A stretch of DNA of 64,000 bases from Auriscalpium vulgare. Its lineage: Eukaryota > Basidiomycota > Agaricomycetes > Russulales > Auriscalpiaceae. Of the stretch, positions 23,867-36,122 are shown piece by piece; position 1 is the stretch's first letter; each line of letters starts with the position of its first letter. A program made the translations under genes and the position numbers. The DNA is taken from the NCBI GenBank assembly GCA_019915015.1, contig JAHBBC010000015.1:186001-250000 (forward strand). Direction: 5' to 3'. Under the pieces are notes generated by a model. The model saw nothing but the letters and a program-made list of their open reading frames with translations. It did not search any database and was not told the DNA's origin.

Positions 23867-24794
23867 ATGTCTGATGTTCTTAGTCGATTTATTGGAGGAC
23901 GCGTGCTTGGGGAGAGGGATTTCCTGTGGGCAGTGGGCTCTGTCATGCTTTTCTCTGATTTTGTGGTCGCAGCTACACCTGTCCTCAGGGTGAGAGACCG
24001 CTCCCGACTTTTGTTCAATTCTCCATTCTGACTTTCGCTCTAGCAGGGAAAAGTAGCTCACCGCCGTATATCACTCGCCGTTCTCGCAACATCCACCCTC
24101 GCTTACACCGTCATGGCATCGCGATGGTCTCACCTAGACGCGCGGGATCCAATACCTCGTGTCGTTCCGGAGTTTCTGGTGTGCACCCATACTTTTCTCT
24201 AGTTAGCATCAGGACAAACCAGGTCACACAACGCAGGCCGCGCGATACCTGCAATGGCTCGTCAACGCGCCGCTGCTCATTGCCATTCTCTTCCTCAACG
24301 CTGGCGCCTCTCCCTCCCATGCCTTCGTCACCATGTTTATGGCCGACTTCGCCATCATCCAGCACATCGTCGCATTGCTCGTGCCAAATCCGTTCAAGTG
24401 GGGCTGCTTTGTCGTGGGATTGACAGCACTCTTCTTTGCATTGTGCGTGGCGCTTGTGTCGCTTTTCATCCATCTATCCCAACTCGCAACATGCGATAGC
24501 ATCCAGATCATTTTGAATGCAATCCGCGGCGCGGACATAGATTGGTTGTGCGGCCGCCCTATCGGCCAGCATATCTTCCATGCGAAGGTGTTGACGACGC
24601 TGTGGATCGCGTACCCCATGGTCTGGGCGCTGGTCAACCTTGCGAACCTTATTTCGCCGACCGCAGAGGCAGTCGCGTACGGGTCACTGGACGTGTTGTG
24701 TGGCCCGGTTTTCCTATGGCTGGTCCTTCGGCCTCGGAGAGAGCCAGCGAGCAAGGAGTCCAAAGCCGGGGCACAGCCTTGCGAGCCATCATGA
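23867..24794 (+). CDS. HSP30-like opsin-related membrane protein lacking the retinal lysine
   Basis: Seven-helix protein of the fungal opsin-related/HSP30 (Mrh1/Yro2) group. ATG 23867 (MSDVLSRFIGGRVLGERDFL). Exon 1 ends TPVLR before GTGAGA near 23990; exon 2 covers GKVAHRRISLAVLATSTLAY to VPEFL; exon 3 starts DKPGHTTQAARYLQWLVNAP after CATCAG. Helix C reads RYLQWLVNAP, so the light-pump carboxylate position (usually Asp in RYxDW) is Gln. Helix G reads AVAYGSLDVLCGPVFLWLVL, with Gly where retinal opsins have the Schiff-base Lys. It therefore should not bind retinal. Family members are plasma-membrane stress proteins, induced by heat, ethanol or phenolics. Stop TGA 24792-24794. Confidence 0.85.
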
Positions 24795-25255
24795 TGCCGA
24801 CCGAGTATGTAAATCATCACCTCGCGACTGTGCATGCTCACTGACTAATCGTTAGTCTTTCTCCAGTGTTGTGATATTTCGCATATGATAAGCACCTCAT
24901 GCCACGCCACTTGTGCTTTATCCCAAGCCTCGTGCCTGCTGTATCTGTAGACCGTCTTTTGTCCTGCCCCGTGCGGCAGTGTCGACGAGATTTTAATAAT
25001 AATCACTTACACCTGACGGCACGCGACTCAGCGACAAGGACCCAATGACCCTCAACCCCGACCGGTGGGTGTCGCTTTCTTCTCGTCTGCAGTTAACGTC
25101 GTTTGCTGTCCTTTTTCCTGTCTTTCCCCCCTGTCAATGCGAGCTATGAAACAACCAATGCATCACAGAAGGTAATCGACACCTCATGCAAGTGCAGAAC
25201 TTGTGCAGAATATCTCCCTAAGCCCGTGCCACTTCTCAGACCGAGGAAATCGCCC

Positions 25256-27007
25256 TCATTCGATATCCCCACCCCTTCTCCGCCGGCTCTTCACTCCCTC
25301 GCGGTGCCTCCGTTTCCACTCCCGCGTCAGCTCCCCACGCGTCGCCTCCCAGCGCGCGCGGATATATTCCTCCGTGCCGGTGCGCACGAATGTCGTGTGC
25401 CACGTGTGGTCGACATGGCGCGGGAAGAAGAGCGGCAGCGTAGGATCGAGGCCGACCGCGGACGCGGAGGCAGTTGAAGCCGCCGGTGTGTGGGCGGTGG
25501 GGACGACAGGCGCTGCAGGGAGGGTGAGCGCTTGCTCGTCGAGCGCGAGGTCAAAGTCGAGGTCCAGGTCGAGGTGCCCAAGAAGGGAGAAGCCGGCTAT
25601 GTGGCGTTAGTGTCTATGAGCAAGTAGTATCGCTTGAGCAATGGCGTACCCTGGTCTTCCTGGGGTTTGAACAGGTCCTTTAGTTTTGTGGTTTGTGTTG
25701 GAGCGGTGACAGCTTCTTCACGGACACGCTCGTCGTCGTCAGACTCCTCGCTTGCGTCCTCTTCTTGCTCACTGTCGGGCACCGCACGGGATGGTTGCAC
25801 ATTGACCTTCTCCCTTGGTACGAACTCCACGTCCCAATCGTCCGCGGGCCCGCCAGTTGTTGGCTGTTCGTGGAGGTCGTCCATGTCAACATCTGATGCG
25901 ACGCTCTCCACGCCACCCCAGTCGTCATCGGCGTCTCCGAATATGGACTGTAGGAGACCGAGTGTTCGGGACGTCTCTTCCGCTAGGTCGGATGCAGCGG
26001 GCGTGGATTGTAGGGCAGAAGCTTGTCGCACGCTGGAAGACAATGTGGGAACGGGAGTCGATGGGATGAGGGAAGGAGATTCGGTAGGAACCGTTGTGGG
26101 GGTCTCCGTAAGTTCTTCGGGGAGCATATCCTCCTCTTTATCCTCCACGCTCGTTTCGTTTGCCAATACCTCTTCGTCCGACTCTTCCTCTCCGTCACTC
26201 TCTTCCTCCACACTGCTCTCCACTCTTTCGCGCGCCATCCCATCCGCGCCGAGAATAGACCCCTCCAGAAATACGCCCTGCACATGCGTGCTTCCCCATT
26301 TCAGCGGGTCGATCGTCCTCCGACGCGCCCTTACCGGTGGCTCCCTTTTCCTCTTCCGCTCACGCACCTTCATGGGCTTACCATCCTTCCCCAACTTTGT
26401 TTTGGCCTTAGAAACAGCTGTCTCGAGGGGAGGATCGAGCGGGCGGTCCGGTCGTATGCGGACGGGTCGTATGAGGCGACCAAGGGCTGTGACGTGCCAT
26501 TGTGGGCGAAGGTGGGCGTTTTCCTTCGTAACCAGCGACATGTCTTGTGCATGTCGGCCCTGCAAACCGCGTGCAAGTCGAGTGCGCTTTCGTGGTGGCT
26601 CTTCCGGTGCCTCTCTCTCAAGTGCAAGCCTATCGCACACCGATGATAAGGCAAGTTGACATGAGAAGGACAGTAGGACTAACCGCTCACGATAGTCTGG
26701 CCTTGCCTCGCCAATCCGAAGTTTAGCACCCTTCCACGTCGAACCGCTCAGCAGGTTCATGCCTGCAGACGGTCAGAAGTTTGCCGCCGTTGATCCCAAA
26801 CACAAACGTACATTTGGCAAGCTTTGACTTCGTGCTCTCCAACGTCACATAAGCAAAACTTCGGGGCTGGCCAAGAGCGTCGAGCTTCCCAAGTCCGTCA
26901 AGAGCGCGAACAGTGCCAAAGGAGCCAAGTCTGCGCGAAAGATCATCCAAAGTGATGGCAGGAGTTAGGCCAGAGATGTGAAGGCGTTTTGATACGGCGT
27001 CGTCCAT
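25256..27007 (-). CDS. NOP8: NOP8/NOL8-like RRM protein of 60S ribosome assembly
   Basis: ATG at 27007: MDDAVSKRLHISGLTPAITL begins an RRM (RNP2-like LHISGL; RNP1-like SFAYVTL; GSTWKGAKLRIGEARPDY). A long basic then acidic middle follows (KRKREPPVRARRR; EEESDGEEESDEE). The last exon reads AGFSLLGHLDLDLDFDLALD, then FFPRHVD, then EEYIRARWEATRGELTREWK and a basic tail, with TGA at 25256. This N-terminal RRM plus C-terminal FFP..WKRRHRE block is what I know of fungal Nop8. Introns sit near 26790, 26680 and 25620. Confidence 0.83.
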
Positions 27008-27637
27008 GTATGTCCACGAAGTAAGAAAGGTTCTGACAGTCACCGGGGGATTTCAGCTGTGATTCCTTAGTCTCCCAAAGCAAGTTGCAAGAGTCGGACT
27101 CCGCGTAAGTATGTTTTTCATATCACGTGATGTCGACTACGCTGTTACGATGAGATCTCTCGCGAGAAAATTCAAGGCCAGTTGCTTGCAATTGATCAAT
27201 GCGCCGCTTAAGATTACTCTCTAGAAGTTTGAATCGATGCTATACATATGTGCAGCATATCTAGAATGTAAAAGTATTTAATGCGGGATATACAGCAACT
27301 CTAAACCTAGAAAGGGGTTAAGGTCCGCAATCGGACATCTGTCATAATTAGGGTTCCGAGGCCACCGTGACTGGCCATCTCACCAGCTGCGGTGAACGAC
27401 GCTTGACCTCCTCTCCCTAGCCCCTTGGCGATCCTGTCAGTAGGTCCTTCCGTACTGACAGAACCTGGCCGAGGACATTTCTGAGTGTTGACTTGACTGG
27501 TGAGACAGGTTCCGCAGACGTCGGAAGCCTTGTCTACTACCCTCTTGTGCTTGGATAAACGGTGAGCACTCGGACTCCGAGTGTGATTTCAGCGCAGCCC
27601 TGCTGATCAAAGCGCACTGTGTCGTTTGACAGCGAGA
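27008..27637. other. Divergent promoter region NOP8/HUA1-like
   Basis: 630 bp with no gene. It holds the palindromic nine-mer CGGACTCCG twice (27095-27103 and 27571-27579), the second inside CACTCGGACTCCGAGTG. CGG-N3-CCG is a geometry used by Zn2Cys6 regulators. An AT-richer stretch lies around 27110-27300. Confidence 0.45.
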
Positions 27638-29223
27638 ATGGCTTCCAATAATCCGTTCAGGACGCCAACAGTGACCCCCATGCCCACCGGAGCATCTACT
27701 TTCAGCTCTCCGGGATACTTCCCACCTCCTCAGGGCCCGTCGCCGCCTCACCTCCTCACTTCAAATACTGGTGGAGGCGTCCAGGCTCCGGTGCGATCAG
27801 GCTCAGAGAGTCCTGTGGACGATGGGCCACCTGAGCAGCTTCCAGGTCTGGCGCCCCGACCTTCCCTCACACGCCCGGGCCCAACACCCGTGGCGCCGCC
27901 TCTCCCACCGCGCGTATCTACTTCTTCCGTGACAAGTCGAGTCGACTCCCTGGGGCCGCCATCGGGCACGCCTCCACCTCTCCCATCTCGTATAACCGCA
28001 CCGAGTCGAGTCGACTCTCTCGGGCCGCCGTCTGGGACGCCTCCACCTCTCCCATCTCGTATAACTGTCTCCTCCCCGACGAATCAGTCCTTTGACCTCC
28101 CGACGAATACTCCTCCTACAGACGACGCTCCGCCACCTGCGTATACACCCACACCCGATGCCTATATCGGGGAGAGCACTGTCGACATCGGGCCGCGGCG
28201 GCCATTTCAGCCAGCGCCCCAGCCTGCCCCTCCCGTGCACCCTGCAAACAATTGGGGTCCGCCCGCGCCACCAGCAAACAACTGGGCCCCGCCACCCCAG
28301 GCACCTCCCAATAACTGGGGATCACCTTCGCCTCCCGCAAACAACTGGATTCTTCCGCAGCAGGCATCTCCCTCGCTCCGCGCTTCCTCGCCCGACATTC
28401 GTCCGCTGTCACAGCCAACTAGCCCGCAGGCAGATCTATCGGATTTTGCCAGGGAGTTCTACTCTGCGGGCGCTGGGACGCCAGGGCAGGATGACCCACA
28501 GCCACGGTTTGCGCCCCCGCCAGGAGAACCGCCGCGACGCCCGAGCACAGCGGCAGGTTCGAGCACGCGCCATGGCGGAGGAGGCGGAAGTGGAAACGGC
28601 CCCTCGAATGATGGGCGGCCGACATCGACGCCCACTCCCGGTCATCCACTGCTGAACAAAGGCAGGATTCTCGTGTATCCCCAGGGATACACTTGCGATA
28701 AGTGTACGTCAAGTATACGACTTGATTGACGCAAAGCACTGATCTCCTTGAAGGCCTTAATACGGGTTACAAGTCATATGATCCAACACACCCGTGTCGA
28801 AAGGATTGGGAACGCTACGGGCGCACATACACGGCCATCTTCGACTCGAGTCCGTGGGGCCCGAATGCGTCGCAGGGTAACCGCACAAAGTGGTCGTTCC
28901 AGAAGCCCCTTCCAGACCTCCGTGGACCTCCGCAGGCATCCACATCTGCGTCTTCGTCGTACCTCACTCCCCCCGGCACCGCGCACCGCCGCTCCGTATC
29001 GCAGCCTCAAGGTCCGCCGCCGCTCAACCGGGCGCCCTCTCGTCCCGTTGCTGTGCTCCCTGGCATGCGGCCACCCCCCGGGGCGACCGTCGTAATGCCT
29101 GGCGACCCGCGTATCGGCGGACAGCTGTGCTGGCGTTGCGGCGGGCGGGGCATGACGCCATTCCTGATCTTCGACGAACTGCCTTGCGAGACGTGCGGAG
29201 GAGTAGGCAGAGTGTTTCCATAG
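27638..29223 (+). CDS. HUA1-like proline-rich zinc-binding protein
   Basis: ATG 27638, exon 1 to about 28704, one intron (GTACGT..TTGAAG), exon 2 to TAG 29221-29223. The N-terminal two-thirds is Pro/Ser-rich with a 23-residue perfect-period duplication (SRVDSLGPPSGTPPPLPSRI twice, 69-bp period, from 27935) and four PPANNW-type repeats. The C-terminal part has YPQGYTCDKC joined to LNTGYKSYDPTHPCRKDWER, then LCWRCGGRGMTPF and LPCETCGGVGR. This matches the Cys-rich end of yeast Hua1, a cytoplasmic protein linked to actin-patch and ubiquitin-sorting factors. Function here is inferred from the family. Confidence 0.78.
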
Positions 29224-30028
29224 AAGAGGTACAGGGTGGAACGGGTATGTGGTTCAACAGGTTCTATGTAATGTGTGGGGCGATAGCTATATACTGGAGT
29301 ACATTGATGAGTGTCGTGACCTACCTGCGCATACAATAAGTTAACGCCCGTGCCTCCAGGCGCCTCGACGCGTGCCCTCAATTGCTGCCGGTGGGAAATT
29401 GTCACTAGCTCGCCTATGGTTACTTCAATATTTGCGACACTGCAATGTAACACTATGTATGTAACCAGCCTGCCGAAGAGCCTGGATCTGGGGGCAGGAT
29501 AGATATAGCCGATCGCGAATGAATCAGCTATGTCGCAAATTCATGTCGCGCGCTGGATCCGAGTCGGGTTGGCAGACGGGAGGCCGCGGCACCCAATGAG
29601 GAAGCTGCCTGCGCGCCGACCCTCACATCATGCGCGCGCGCAAGGGAAGATGCGGCTGGCGTCTGAAACCCGGCCGCTCTTGCATCGTGTCCACGACGAC
29701 GAGCAGAACGCCGCCCACCTCCCGCCGCGCCCCCATTCACCAGGTGCGCCACTCGCCTCTGCACAAAGGAACGCTGTACCGGCAACGTGGTCGCTGACTT
29801 TGGGATAGCGCAGGCCTCCCCCCGTCTCTCGCCGTTCCTTGCACCGAGTGGCGACTGGCGATAGCGTATATAAGGTGCGTCCTTTGTCCCCAGCGACTAG
29901 CGTGCCGTCCGCCAATAAATACCCCCTCCGATCCTCCAGTATACCTCATATTCCCGCCAGGACTTAGCCGTCCTGCTCTTGCCTACGCCCTCCTCCTGCT
30001 TGTGTTGATACCCCTCTCGACGGCACAC
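29224..30028. other. Intergenic region with TATA element
   Basis: 805 bp without a supportable gene. Frames on both strands start at non-ATG codons and have no domain. It ends in the promoter of the DUF3433 gene. Confidence 0.5.
29867..29873 (+). promoter_or_regulatory. TATA box of the DUF3433 gene
   Basis: TATATAA about 155 bp upstream of the ATG at 30029, in a GC-rich context. Confidence 0.45.
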
Positions 30029-32620
30029 ATGTCTGCACAAGACGCACAGCGCACCCCGGGGTCTGAGATCCGACCTCTTCCCTCACCACCGACGCTGCCG
30101 CCGGTCGTCCTGCAAGGATACCAGCCAGTGCGTCCTCGCGCGCCCGCCACTCCACAGCGTTAACATTGCAGCACAGCTTTCCACGGACACCCCAGGCTTT
30201 GCCGAACAGTCCTTCAAGAAAGATGGCCTACCCGACACACCGTCATACCCGGAGCTGAAGGTTAACGAAACCGAATTCAACCCGTATAACAGTGCCCCAG
30301 GGAAGGAGTCGTTCGCCTCAAGTACGCGCTTGCACACCTTTCCTTTCACCATGCCTGTATTAATGGCCCCAGCCTCAGCTCCCGCTCCCCAGCCAGAAGA
30401 CAACGAGTTCTGGGTACCCACGCCACTCCGAGCGTGGTTTTGGATACCCTACGTCTGTTTCCTTGCTGCTATCGCAATCGCCCTGGAGGTTGCACTCCAT
30501 TATAGCAACAAAAATCGCGGTATATTGCGCGTCATTCCCCATCAGATTACGTTCTGATGCATTCACAGGATGGGCGACGAAGGGGTCTGCGGACCACGGT
30601 GTCTTGCATTATGTCTACGTGAGCGCTTTACTGCGCTATGTATCGGGTTTCGAGGCTTATCAGGAGGTAGACTCTCCCCTCGGTCATTGTGGCGATGGCC
30701 CTTGTCGGCTTGTGGGCATGGACAGACCTCGAGATAAAGCGCATGCAGGTGACGCCCATGTCTCGTCATTCCCGTGCGTATGTCTGACCCTGGGTCCGGT
30801 GACAGCCTTATGTCGACCTCGTTCATGGAGACTCGCCGGCACAGCGCAGTCTGCTTCTCGATTACACGCGTATCCAGTGCGTCCTACCGCGCCGGTTTTC
30901 CGAGCATGACTCACACGATTCCCAAGTAACCTGTTCGTTTGGATGACCGCCACCAGCAACAGGCATTGGATCGTGACCTTCGCGTCGCTCGCGGCGCTGT
31001 GGGCCCTGGCATTCCAGCCTCTCGCGGCTGCCCTATTCACCGTGCGCGATACCTTTTGGACGCTTCCCGGTATGTGCAGTGCATACAGGTGACTGCGCAC
31101 AGCGCTGATCTCGCGTTTTGCTCTTGCCGCAGCGATGAACGTGACGAGCACACAGAATATCGGTCTCAATCAGGACCAGCAGTTCCAGGACTTGACGAGT
31201 AAGCTCCGATATTACCGATTGCATGTATGCGCGTTCATCCTTTGTCTTCCAGGCTTCCTCGGTGCTTCCGGCTTTGCGGCGGCGAAGATTGTATACAACC
31301 TAGCTGATCCCCCGTTCATCAAAGATGGGTATAGCGTCGGAATCTTCAACGTAAGAATTTCCTGGGTATGATACGGGTTTCTTGGCTGACAATCCAAAAG
31401 CTGCCCTACGACCAAGCGAGCAACGGGACTGTCATCGCCAACACCACGGCCATCCTCAGTGACCCAGGCTGCCGAGGCCCGGATCAGCCCGTCAACATGG
31501 TAAAGAACGCCGACGGCTCCGGGTGGAACAACAGTGCGACCTTCAGCGGGTGCACCTTCCAATGGGGAGTGGACAAGTCCTCTGTGCACCTGTTCGGTGC
31601 CGAGACAATGCCTGCGTGCGACGCATTTCCCACCACTGATGCCGAGTTTGCGCCAGTAATCTTCTGGTTCTTCACGTACCAACCCGCGCCTGCCGCGTCC
31701 GTCACGCTCTGCGCGCCGACACTCACGCTGCAGAACGTCGAGGTCACCGTCGACTTATCCTCGCAGAACCTCACAGACGTGCGCGCTCTCAACACACTAA
31801 CGGCGAACAACAGCCCGCTCTCCAACAACGCCGCAAGCGTCGTGGCGCTGAACGGGCAGGCATACAATGGCATGAATTGGACGGCGAGCCAGCTCGTGGC
31901 GGACCCATTCGTGATTGCCCGTGCGGGGGCCGTGCAGCTGCAACTCCCGGCGGCGGTATTCCAGAATGCGGTACAGAGCCCGCAGGGCCTGACCGCGGCA
32001 TTCACGAACAACGCGTTCGCGACGCTGTCCGCCACTGTCTACGTATGTTTCATCTCTTGGGATGAATGGTTTTGCTGAGCCTGACGCGAATTCGCAGCGG
32101 TCGTACTTGGCTATGCTCGCCAAGAACCTGTACTTCGTTCCGGTGGATGTGCCTATTAATGTGCTCGTGCAGACGACGAGGAAAAGACTCTGGCTCTCGT
32201 GAGTCCCATCTTCCAGTCCCCGACGCATATATCTTACCTTTTACCCACAGTGAAGTCGCGGTCCATATCCTCACCGGCGGCTTATTCACGCTTGCGGTCG
32301 TGGCGACGCTGATCCAGCTCGCGCACAAGCGGCAGCGGCGCGACCTGCGGCTGCTGCACCAGCCGGGCACGCTCGCGTCCGCGGCGGCGTTCACTGGGCA
32401 GACGGAGATGGCGTCGCTGCTCGCGGGGGCGCAGCGCGGCGAGGATATCACACGCGCGCTGCGCGACCGGCGCTTCCGCATCAACCCGCGCACGATGAAG
32501 GTCGTCGTGCAAGGCGAGGAGGGATACGATGAGGCGCGCAGCCCGGGCTGGAACAGGACGACGTTTGGTCGGCCCGAGAGCTGGTGGCGCAGGGGGCGGG
32601 GGGCGGATGTGGCGGCGTAG
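30029..32620 (+). CDS. DUF3433 multi-pass membrane protein
   Basis: ATG 30029 (MSAQDAQRTPGSEIRPLPSP). Spliced exons give a cytosolic Pro-rich head, TM segments (AWFWIPYVCFLAAIAIALEV; IVAMALVGLWAW; WIVTFASLAALWALAFQPLA) and the DUF3433 signature PYVDLVHGDSPAQRSLLLDY. A large extracellular domain follows with many N-x-S/T sites (31390-32040). Near the end come a second juxtamembrane block (YLAMLAKNLYFVPVDVPINV), a final TM (HILTGGLFTLAVVATLIQLA) and a basic cytosolic tail. Stop TAG 32618-32620. About ten short introns. DUF3433 proteins are fungus-specific with unknown function; the layout suggests a cell-surface protein. Confidence 0.85.
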
Positions 32621-33420
32621 GGGGGACAAGGGGCACCACGACTCTGAAAATGGCATACTTGCAAGCTCTCACATCCTTCCACTCGTTTGTTTGGTTCATT
32701 TGACACGTCTTAGTTTTTCGCATTTGGATGGAGGATAACGTATACTTACAGTACATACCGGATCTCAGCATGCCTCCTTCGCCTTCATCCGCCTCGCATG
32801 CTGGGGCCCGTTTCTTCTCATATTTTTGTCGCATCGGCCGTAAACATAGCTTGTAGCAATATTATAAAGCGCTCGTTTCCGTTATGAAGGTTACTAGTAG
32901 TATCTTCAACGACCGTGAGATATGACAATAAAGGACTCTGTGCAGGTATTATGTCCATTACTCTACCTGATGACTACCGTTACTGTACTCGGAGCGCAAT
33001 TGCAACTCCGGCGGGCCTTTGAAACTTCCAAACGTGCCGTCACTCAACTTGTGTGTACACCGAGGGAGGATCACAACTTTATGAAGCCGCCGCGCCGCTC
33101 CGGAGTCTTCCGGAGTCCGAGCGGTGACTCCTCAACGTCAACCTTTCAACGATGCGTTCAACGTCCACCCCTTCCAACTGAAACGCAGCGTCCTCGCTTA
33201 AGTATGGACCGAGCAACCCGACATGCTCATCATAGGGACAAAAACGCGTTCAGAAGGAGAGGCGTTGACGACTGAGCGCTCCGAGTCGGACTCGGACGTG
33301 CTTCGTATGCAAGCCAAGCCAGTCACCTCCACACTGTACTGCAGGCTCTATTAGCAGCGTATAAATATCTGCAGCAAGGCGTACGTCTACTTATTCACTC
33401 TATTCACCATCTGAATAAGT
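32621..33420. other. Promoter region of the O-methyltransferase
   Basis: 800 bp without a gene. A TATA-like GTATAAATATC lies at 33359-33369, about 55 bp before the ATG. Upstream are CGGAGTCCG (33111-33119) and CCGAGTCGGACTCGG (about 33278-33292), an inverted CCGAGT pair around CGG. Confidence 0.5.
33359..33369 (+). promoter_or_regulatory. TATA box of the O-methyltransferase gene
   Basis: GTATAAATATC about 55 bp upstream of the start codon, the expected spacing for a TATA-driven fungal gene. Confidence 0.5.
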
Positions 33421-35202
33421 ATGCCCAGCCCGCTCGCAGCTCTCTTGAACCTCATTACGTCCGGCGTGCAGCAACTGGAGGTTGCTTATGCGAAGGAGGG
33501 CGTGGACTTTCCCTCGCTTGATGACCCCAGCGGCAAGCCTAGCCCACTCAATGGTGATGCTGCCGTTGCGCAGGCCACCATGCTCGTTGTGGCCGCGGCA
33601 CATCAGCTCATTGCCACAGTCAGGACACCCCAGGATACCCTGCGGGACTATGCGCAGAGCATGTACCAGTCAGCGACGCTCAACGTCGTCGAGGACGCTA
33701 ACGTTGCCGACGTGCTGAAGGACGCGGGGCCGCAGGTGTGTATCTTCGCCTCATTCCAGTTACTGTGCGGGGTAACGAATACACATAGGGTCTCCATGTT
33801 CAAGACGTCGGCAAGAAAGTGGGGATCGAATCAGACAAACTCGGTCAGTGCCCCGTAAATAATACATGACGTGCCGCTGAACTCCGTCAGCCCGGGTCCT
33901 ACGGTATCTGGCTACTCGCCATACCTTCTGAGAGGTTTCGCCCGACGTCTTCGCGAACAACCGCGTTTCTGCAGCCCTCGTGAAGGGCCAACCTTTGGAG
34001 GTGCTTCAGACAGAGTAAGCATTCGGTTTTTGGCGCCTCGACCTCGGTTTGAATTTCATACCGTGCATAGTCAACTCAAGAAGTACGAGAATGCAGGAAT
34101 CGTTGCTGCGTTTGTGGGCCACATGTATGCACCCATGGGTTTGTTATCTTACATCATGAGCTAACTGCTGCATCATCAGGACGGACGAATGCTTAAAGAG
34201 CAGTGCATTCATCTCCACATTCCTGCGTGATCCTCAGGGAGCCGCCTCGCCATTCAACCTTTCCCAAGGAACCGACATTAGTATCTTTGAGTGGTGGGAG
34301 GTCGAGGGCAACGGGTGGCGTGGTAGGCGATTTGCCGGCGTGATGTCAGAGGTGGCGAAGCACCTATCTCCGGAGACTTTTACTCACAGTGAGTCTTCTC
34401 TTGACGTCCGAGTGCTTATCGGTGTGTTGACGTGCTGGGTAGGCTATGACTGGAAGGCGCTGAGGCCAGACAGTGTGGTTGTTGACGTCGGGGGAAGCGT
34501 TGGCAGATTGACCCACAACCTGCTCAAGGAGTATCCGCACATCAAGTATGTCATCCAGGACCTCGACAAGGCCATTAGCAAAGATGCCACGGACGTGAGT
34601 CCGTATCGCTCACTCCAAATTTAGTCCTGACACCCGGCTACGCAGTTCTGGCAAGCCAATGAGCCGCAGTCACTCGCAAACGGACGAGTTACATTACAAG
34701 GTAGTAACCTCTCCTTCTCACCCCTCGATGACTACGTGCTGAATGGCGCAACTACATTTTAGTCCACGATTTCTTTCAACCGCAAACGGTGAAGGACGCC
34801 GCCGTGTACATATTGCGCTGCATCGTGCACGACTGGCCTGACGCCTCCGTCGTCAAGATTCTCAGCCACCTGCGAGCTGCCGCCGCCACTTCCACGAGGC
34901 TCATGGTCTTCGACAATGCGATGCCCTATGCGTGCCCAGACCCGGCGAGTGATGCACCGGCCGCACCGTACCCGCTGCTCGCCAACATGGGCCTGCCTAT
35001 GGGCGGTATCTTGACGTTCGCCGATATGCAGGTGCGTTTCATCATACTCTCACAACATTGCGGTGTGCTGATGCGTTTGTTGTGTCCTAACGGGCAGGAA
35101 AGGACGCCGAGTCATTTCGGGGCCTTAGGGAAGCAGACTGGCTGGAAGCTTGTCGAGGTGAAGCCTGGCATGTTGACTGCGTTCGTGTTCGCACCGGTTT
35201 GA
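33421..35202 (+). CDS. SAM-dependent O-methyltransferase (COMT-like)
   Basis: ATG 33421 (MPSPLAALLNLITSGVQQLE). About eight exons. The N-terminal winged-helix/dimerisation part includes LRYLATRHTFREVSPDVFAN near 33905. The SAM-binding motif is VVVDVGGSVGRLTHNL near 34480, followed by VIQDLDKA. The catalytic base region reads ILRCIVHDWPD near 34810, with the expected His. It ends EVKPGMLTAFVFAPV with TGA at 35202. This is the COMT family shared by plant phenolic and fungal secondary-metabolite methyltransferases; the substrate cannot be read. No neighbouring biosynthetic gene is seen. Confidence 0.9.
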
Positions 35203-35621
35203 TACTGTATATATTGTATTTGAGACTAGTGTCGCAAAGCATGCCTCGTGCAGCGGTCTCGGACGTCCGAGTCAGCGGGCCGAGGCCTGCCGTCGAGTCA
35301 ACAATGAACGGAACTAAACTTAGCGTGAGAAAGCGTGACGATGCTGTGACTTTGTGACCAATCAACGGACGCGCTCGGCGGCCTCTGAGAGCCTCTGAGT
35401 CTCCAACTCATTCTCACCCCCCACCGTCGCCTCCGTCTGCTCCCCCTCGCCGTCGCCTCTGTCGTGTTCGCCAGAGCATCTCGGAACTCACCGTCGCCCA
35501 CGGCCTCCAGGACCCACCCACGGCAGCACGCTGGTGACCTGCTTACCCATCACCGCGCTACCACATCTCTAATTCCCCACAACATCCGTGACACCCATAC
35601 GCCAACCTGTTTTCCTACCTA

Positions 35622-36122
35622 ATGTCCGACATGAACCGCGCAGTCTCGCAGCCGCCAGAAGACTGGGACCGCTCAGAGGGCGGCGTCGACCCGACAATAG
35701 GATCCGCGCGCATCGCATTTCCATCAGGTGGGGTCGAAGACTCAGAGCTTGACCGGACCCCGAAAAAGCGGTCGGGAAAGCGCACGCTGAGCGAGCTCCT
35801 GAAGCTGCATGCCGAGAAGGGCACGGACGTGCATTTTACCGCTGAGGAGGCTGCGCGGTTAGAAGAAGTACTAGGGCAATGGGTGAGTCGTGCTCGTCCA
35901 TCATAAATCCGCAAACGATTTCAATTTTGCCTAAATATGATGAGCTTCCCCCGCTGACACGCTCCCGAATTGCAGATCAACTCCGGCTGCTCGCCTTACG
36001 AGTCGGAGGACGATTTCTTCTCGCGGTCGCAAGACGACTCTCAATTATCTCGCCGCTCACCCGCCCTTGACCCCTCTGGCCGTCCGCGAGGTCAGAGTGA
36101 GAGCATTGTCAGCAAGTCATAA
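35622..36122 (+). CDS. Small conserved hypothetical protein
   Basis: Two exons, 35622-35882 and 35976-36122, joined in phase by a GTGAGT..TTGCAG intron: MSDMNRAVSQPPEDWDRSEG to GKRTLSELLKLHAEKG, then VHFTAEEAARLEEVLGQW and INSGCSPYESEDDFFSRSQD, ending SESIVSKS-TAA. About 136 residues, hydrophilic, acidic and Ser-rich at the C-terminus. I recall similar small basidiomycete proteins but no function. It is the last host gene before the transposon. Confidence 0.7.

Noticed and set aside
25634..26659. 341-codon plus-strand Ser-rich frame
   Set aside because: Antisense shadow of the acidic/basic middle of the NOP8-like gene.
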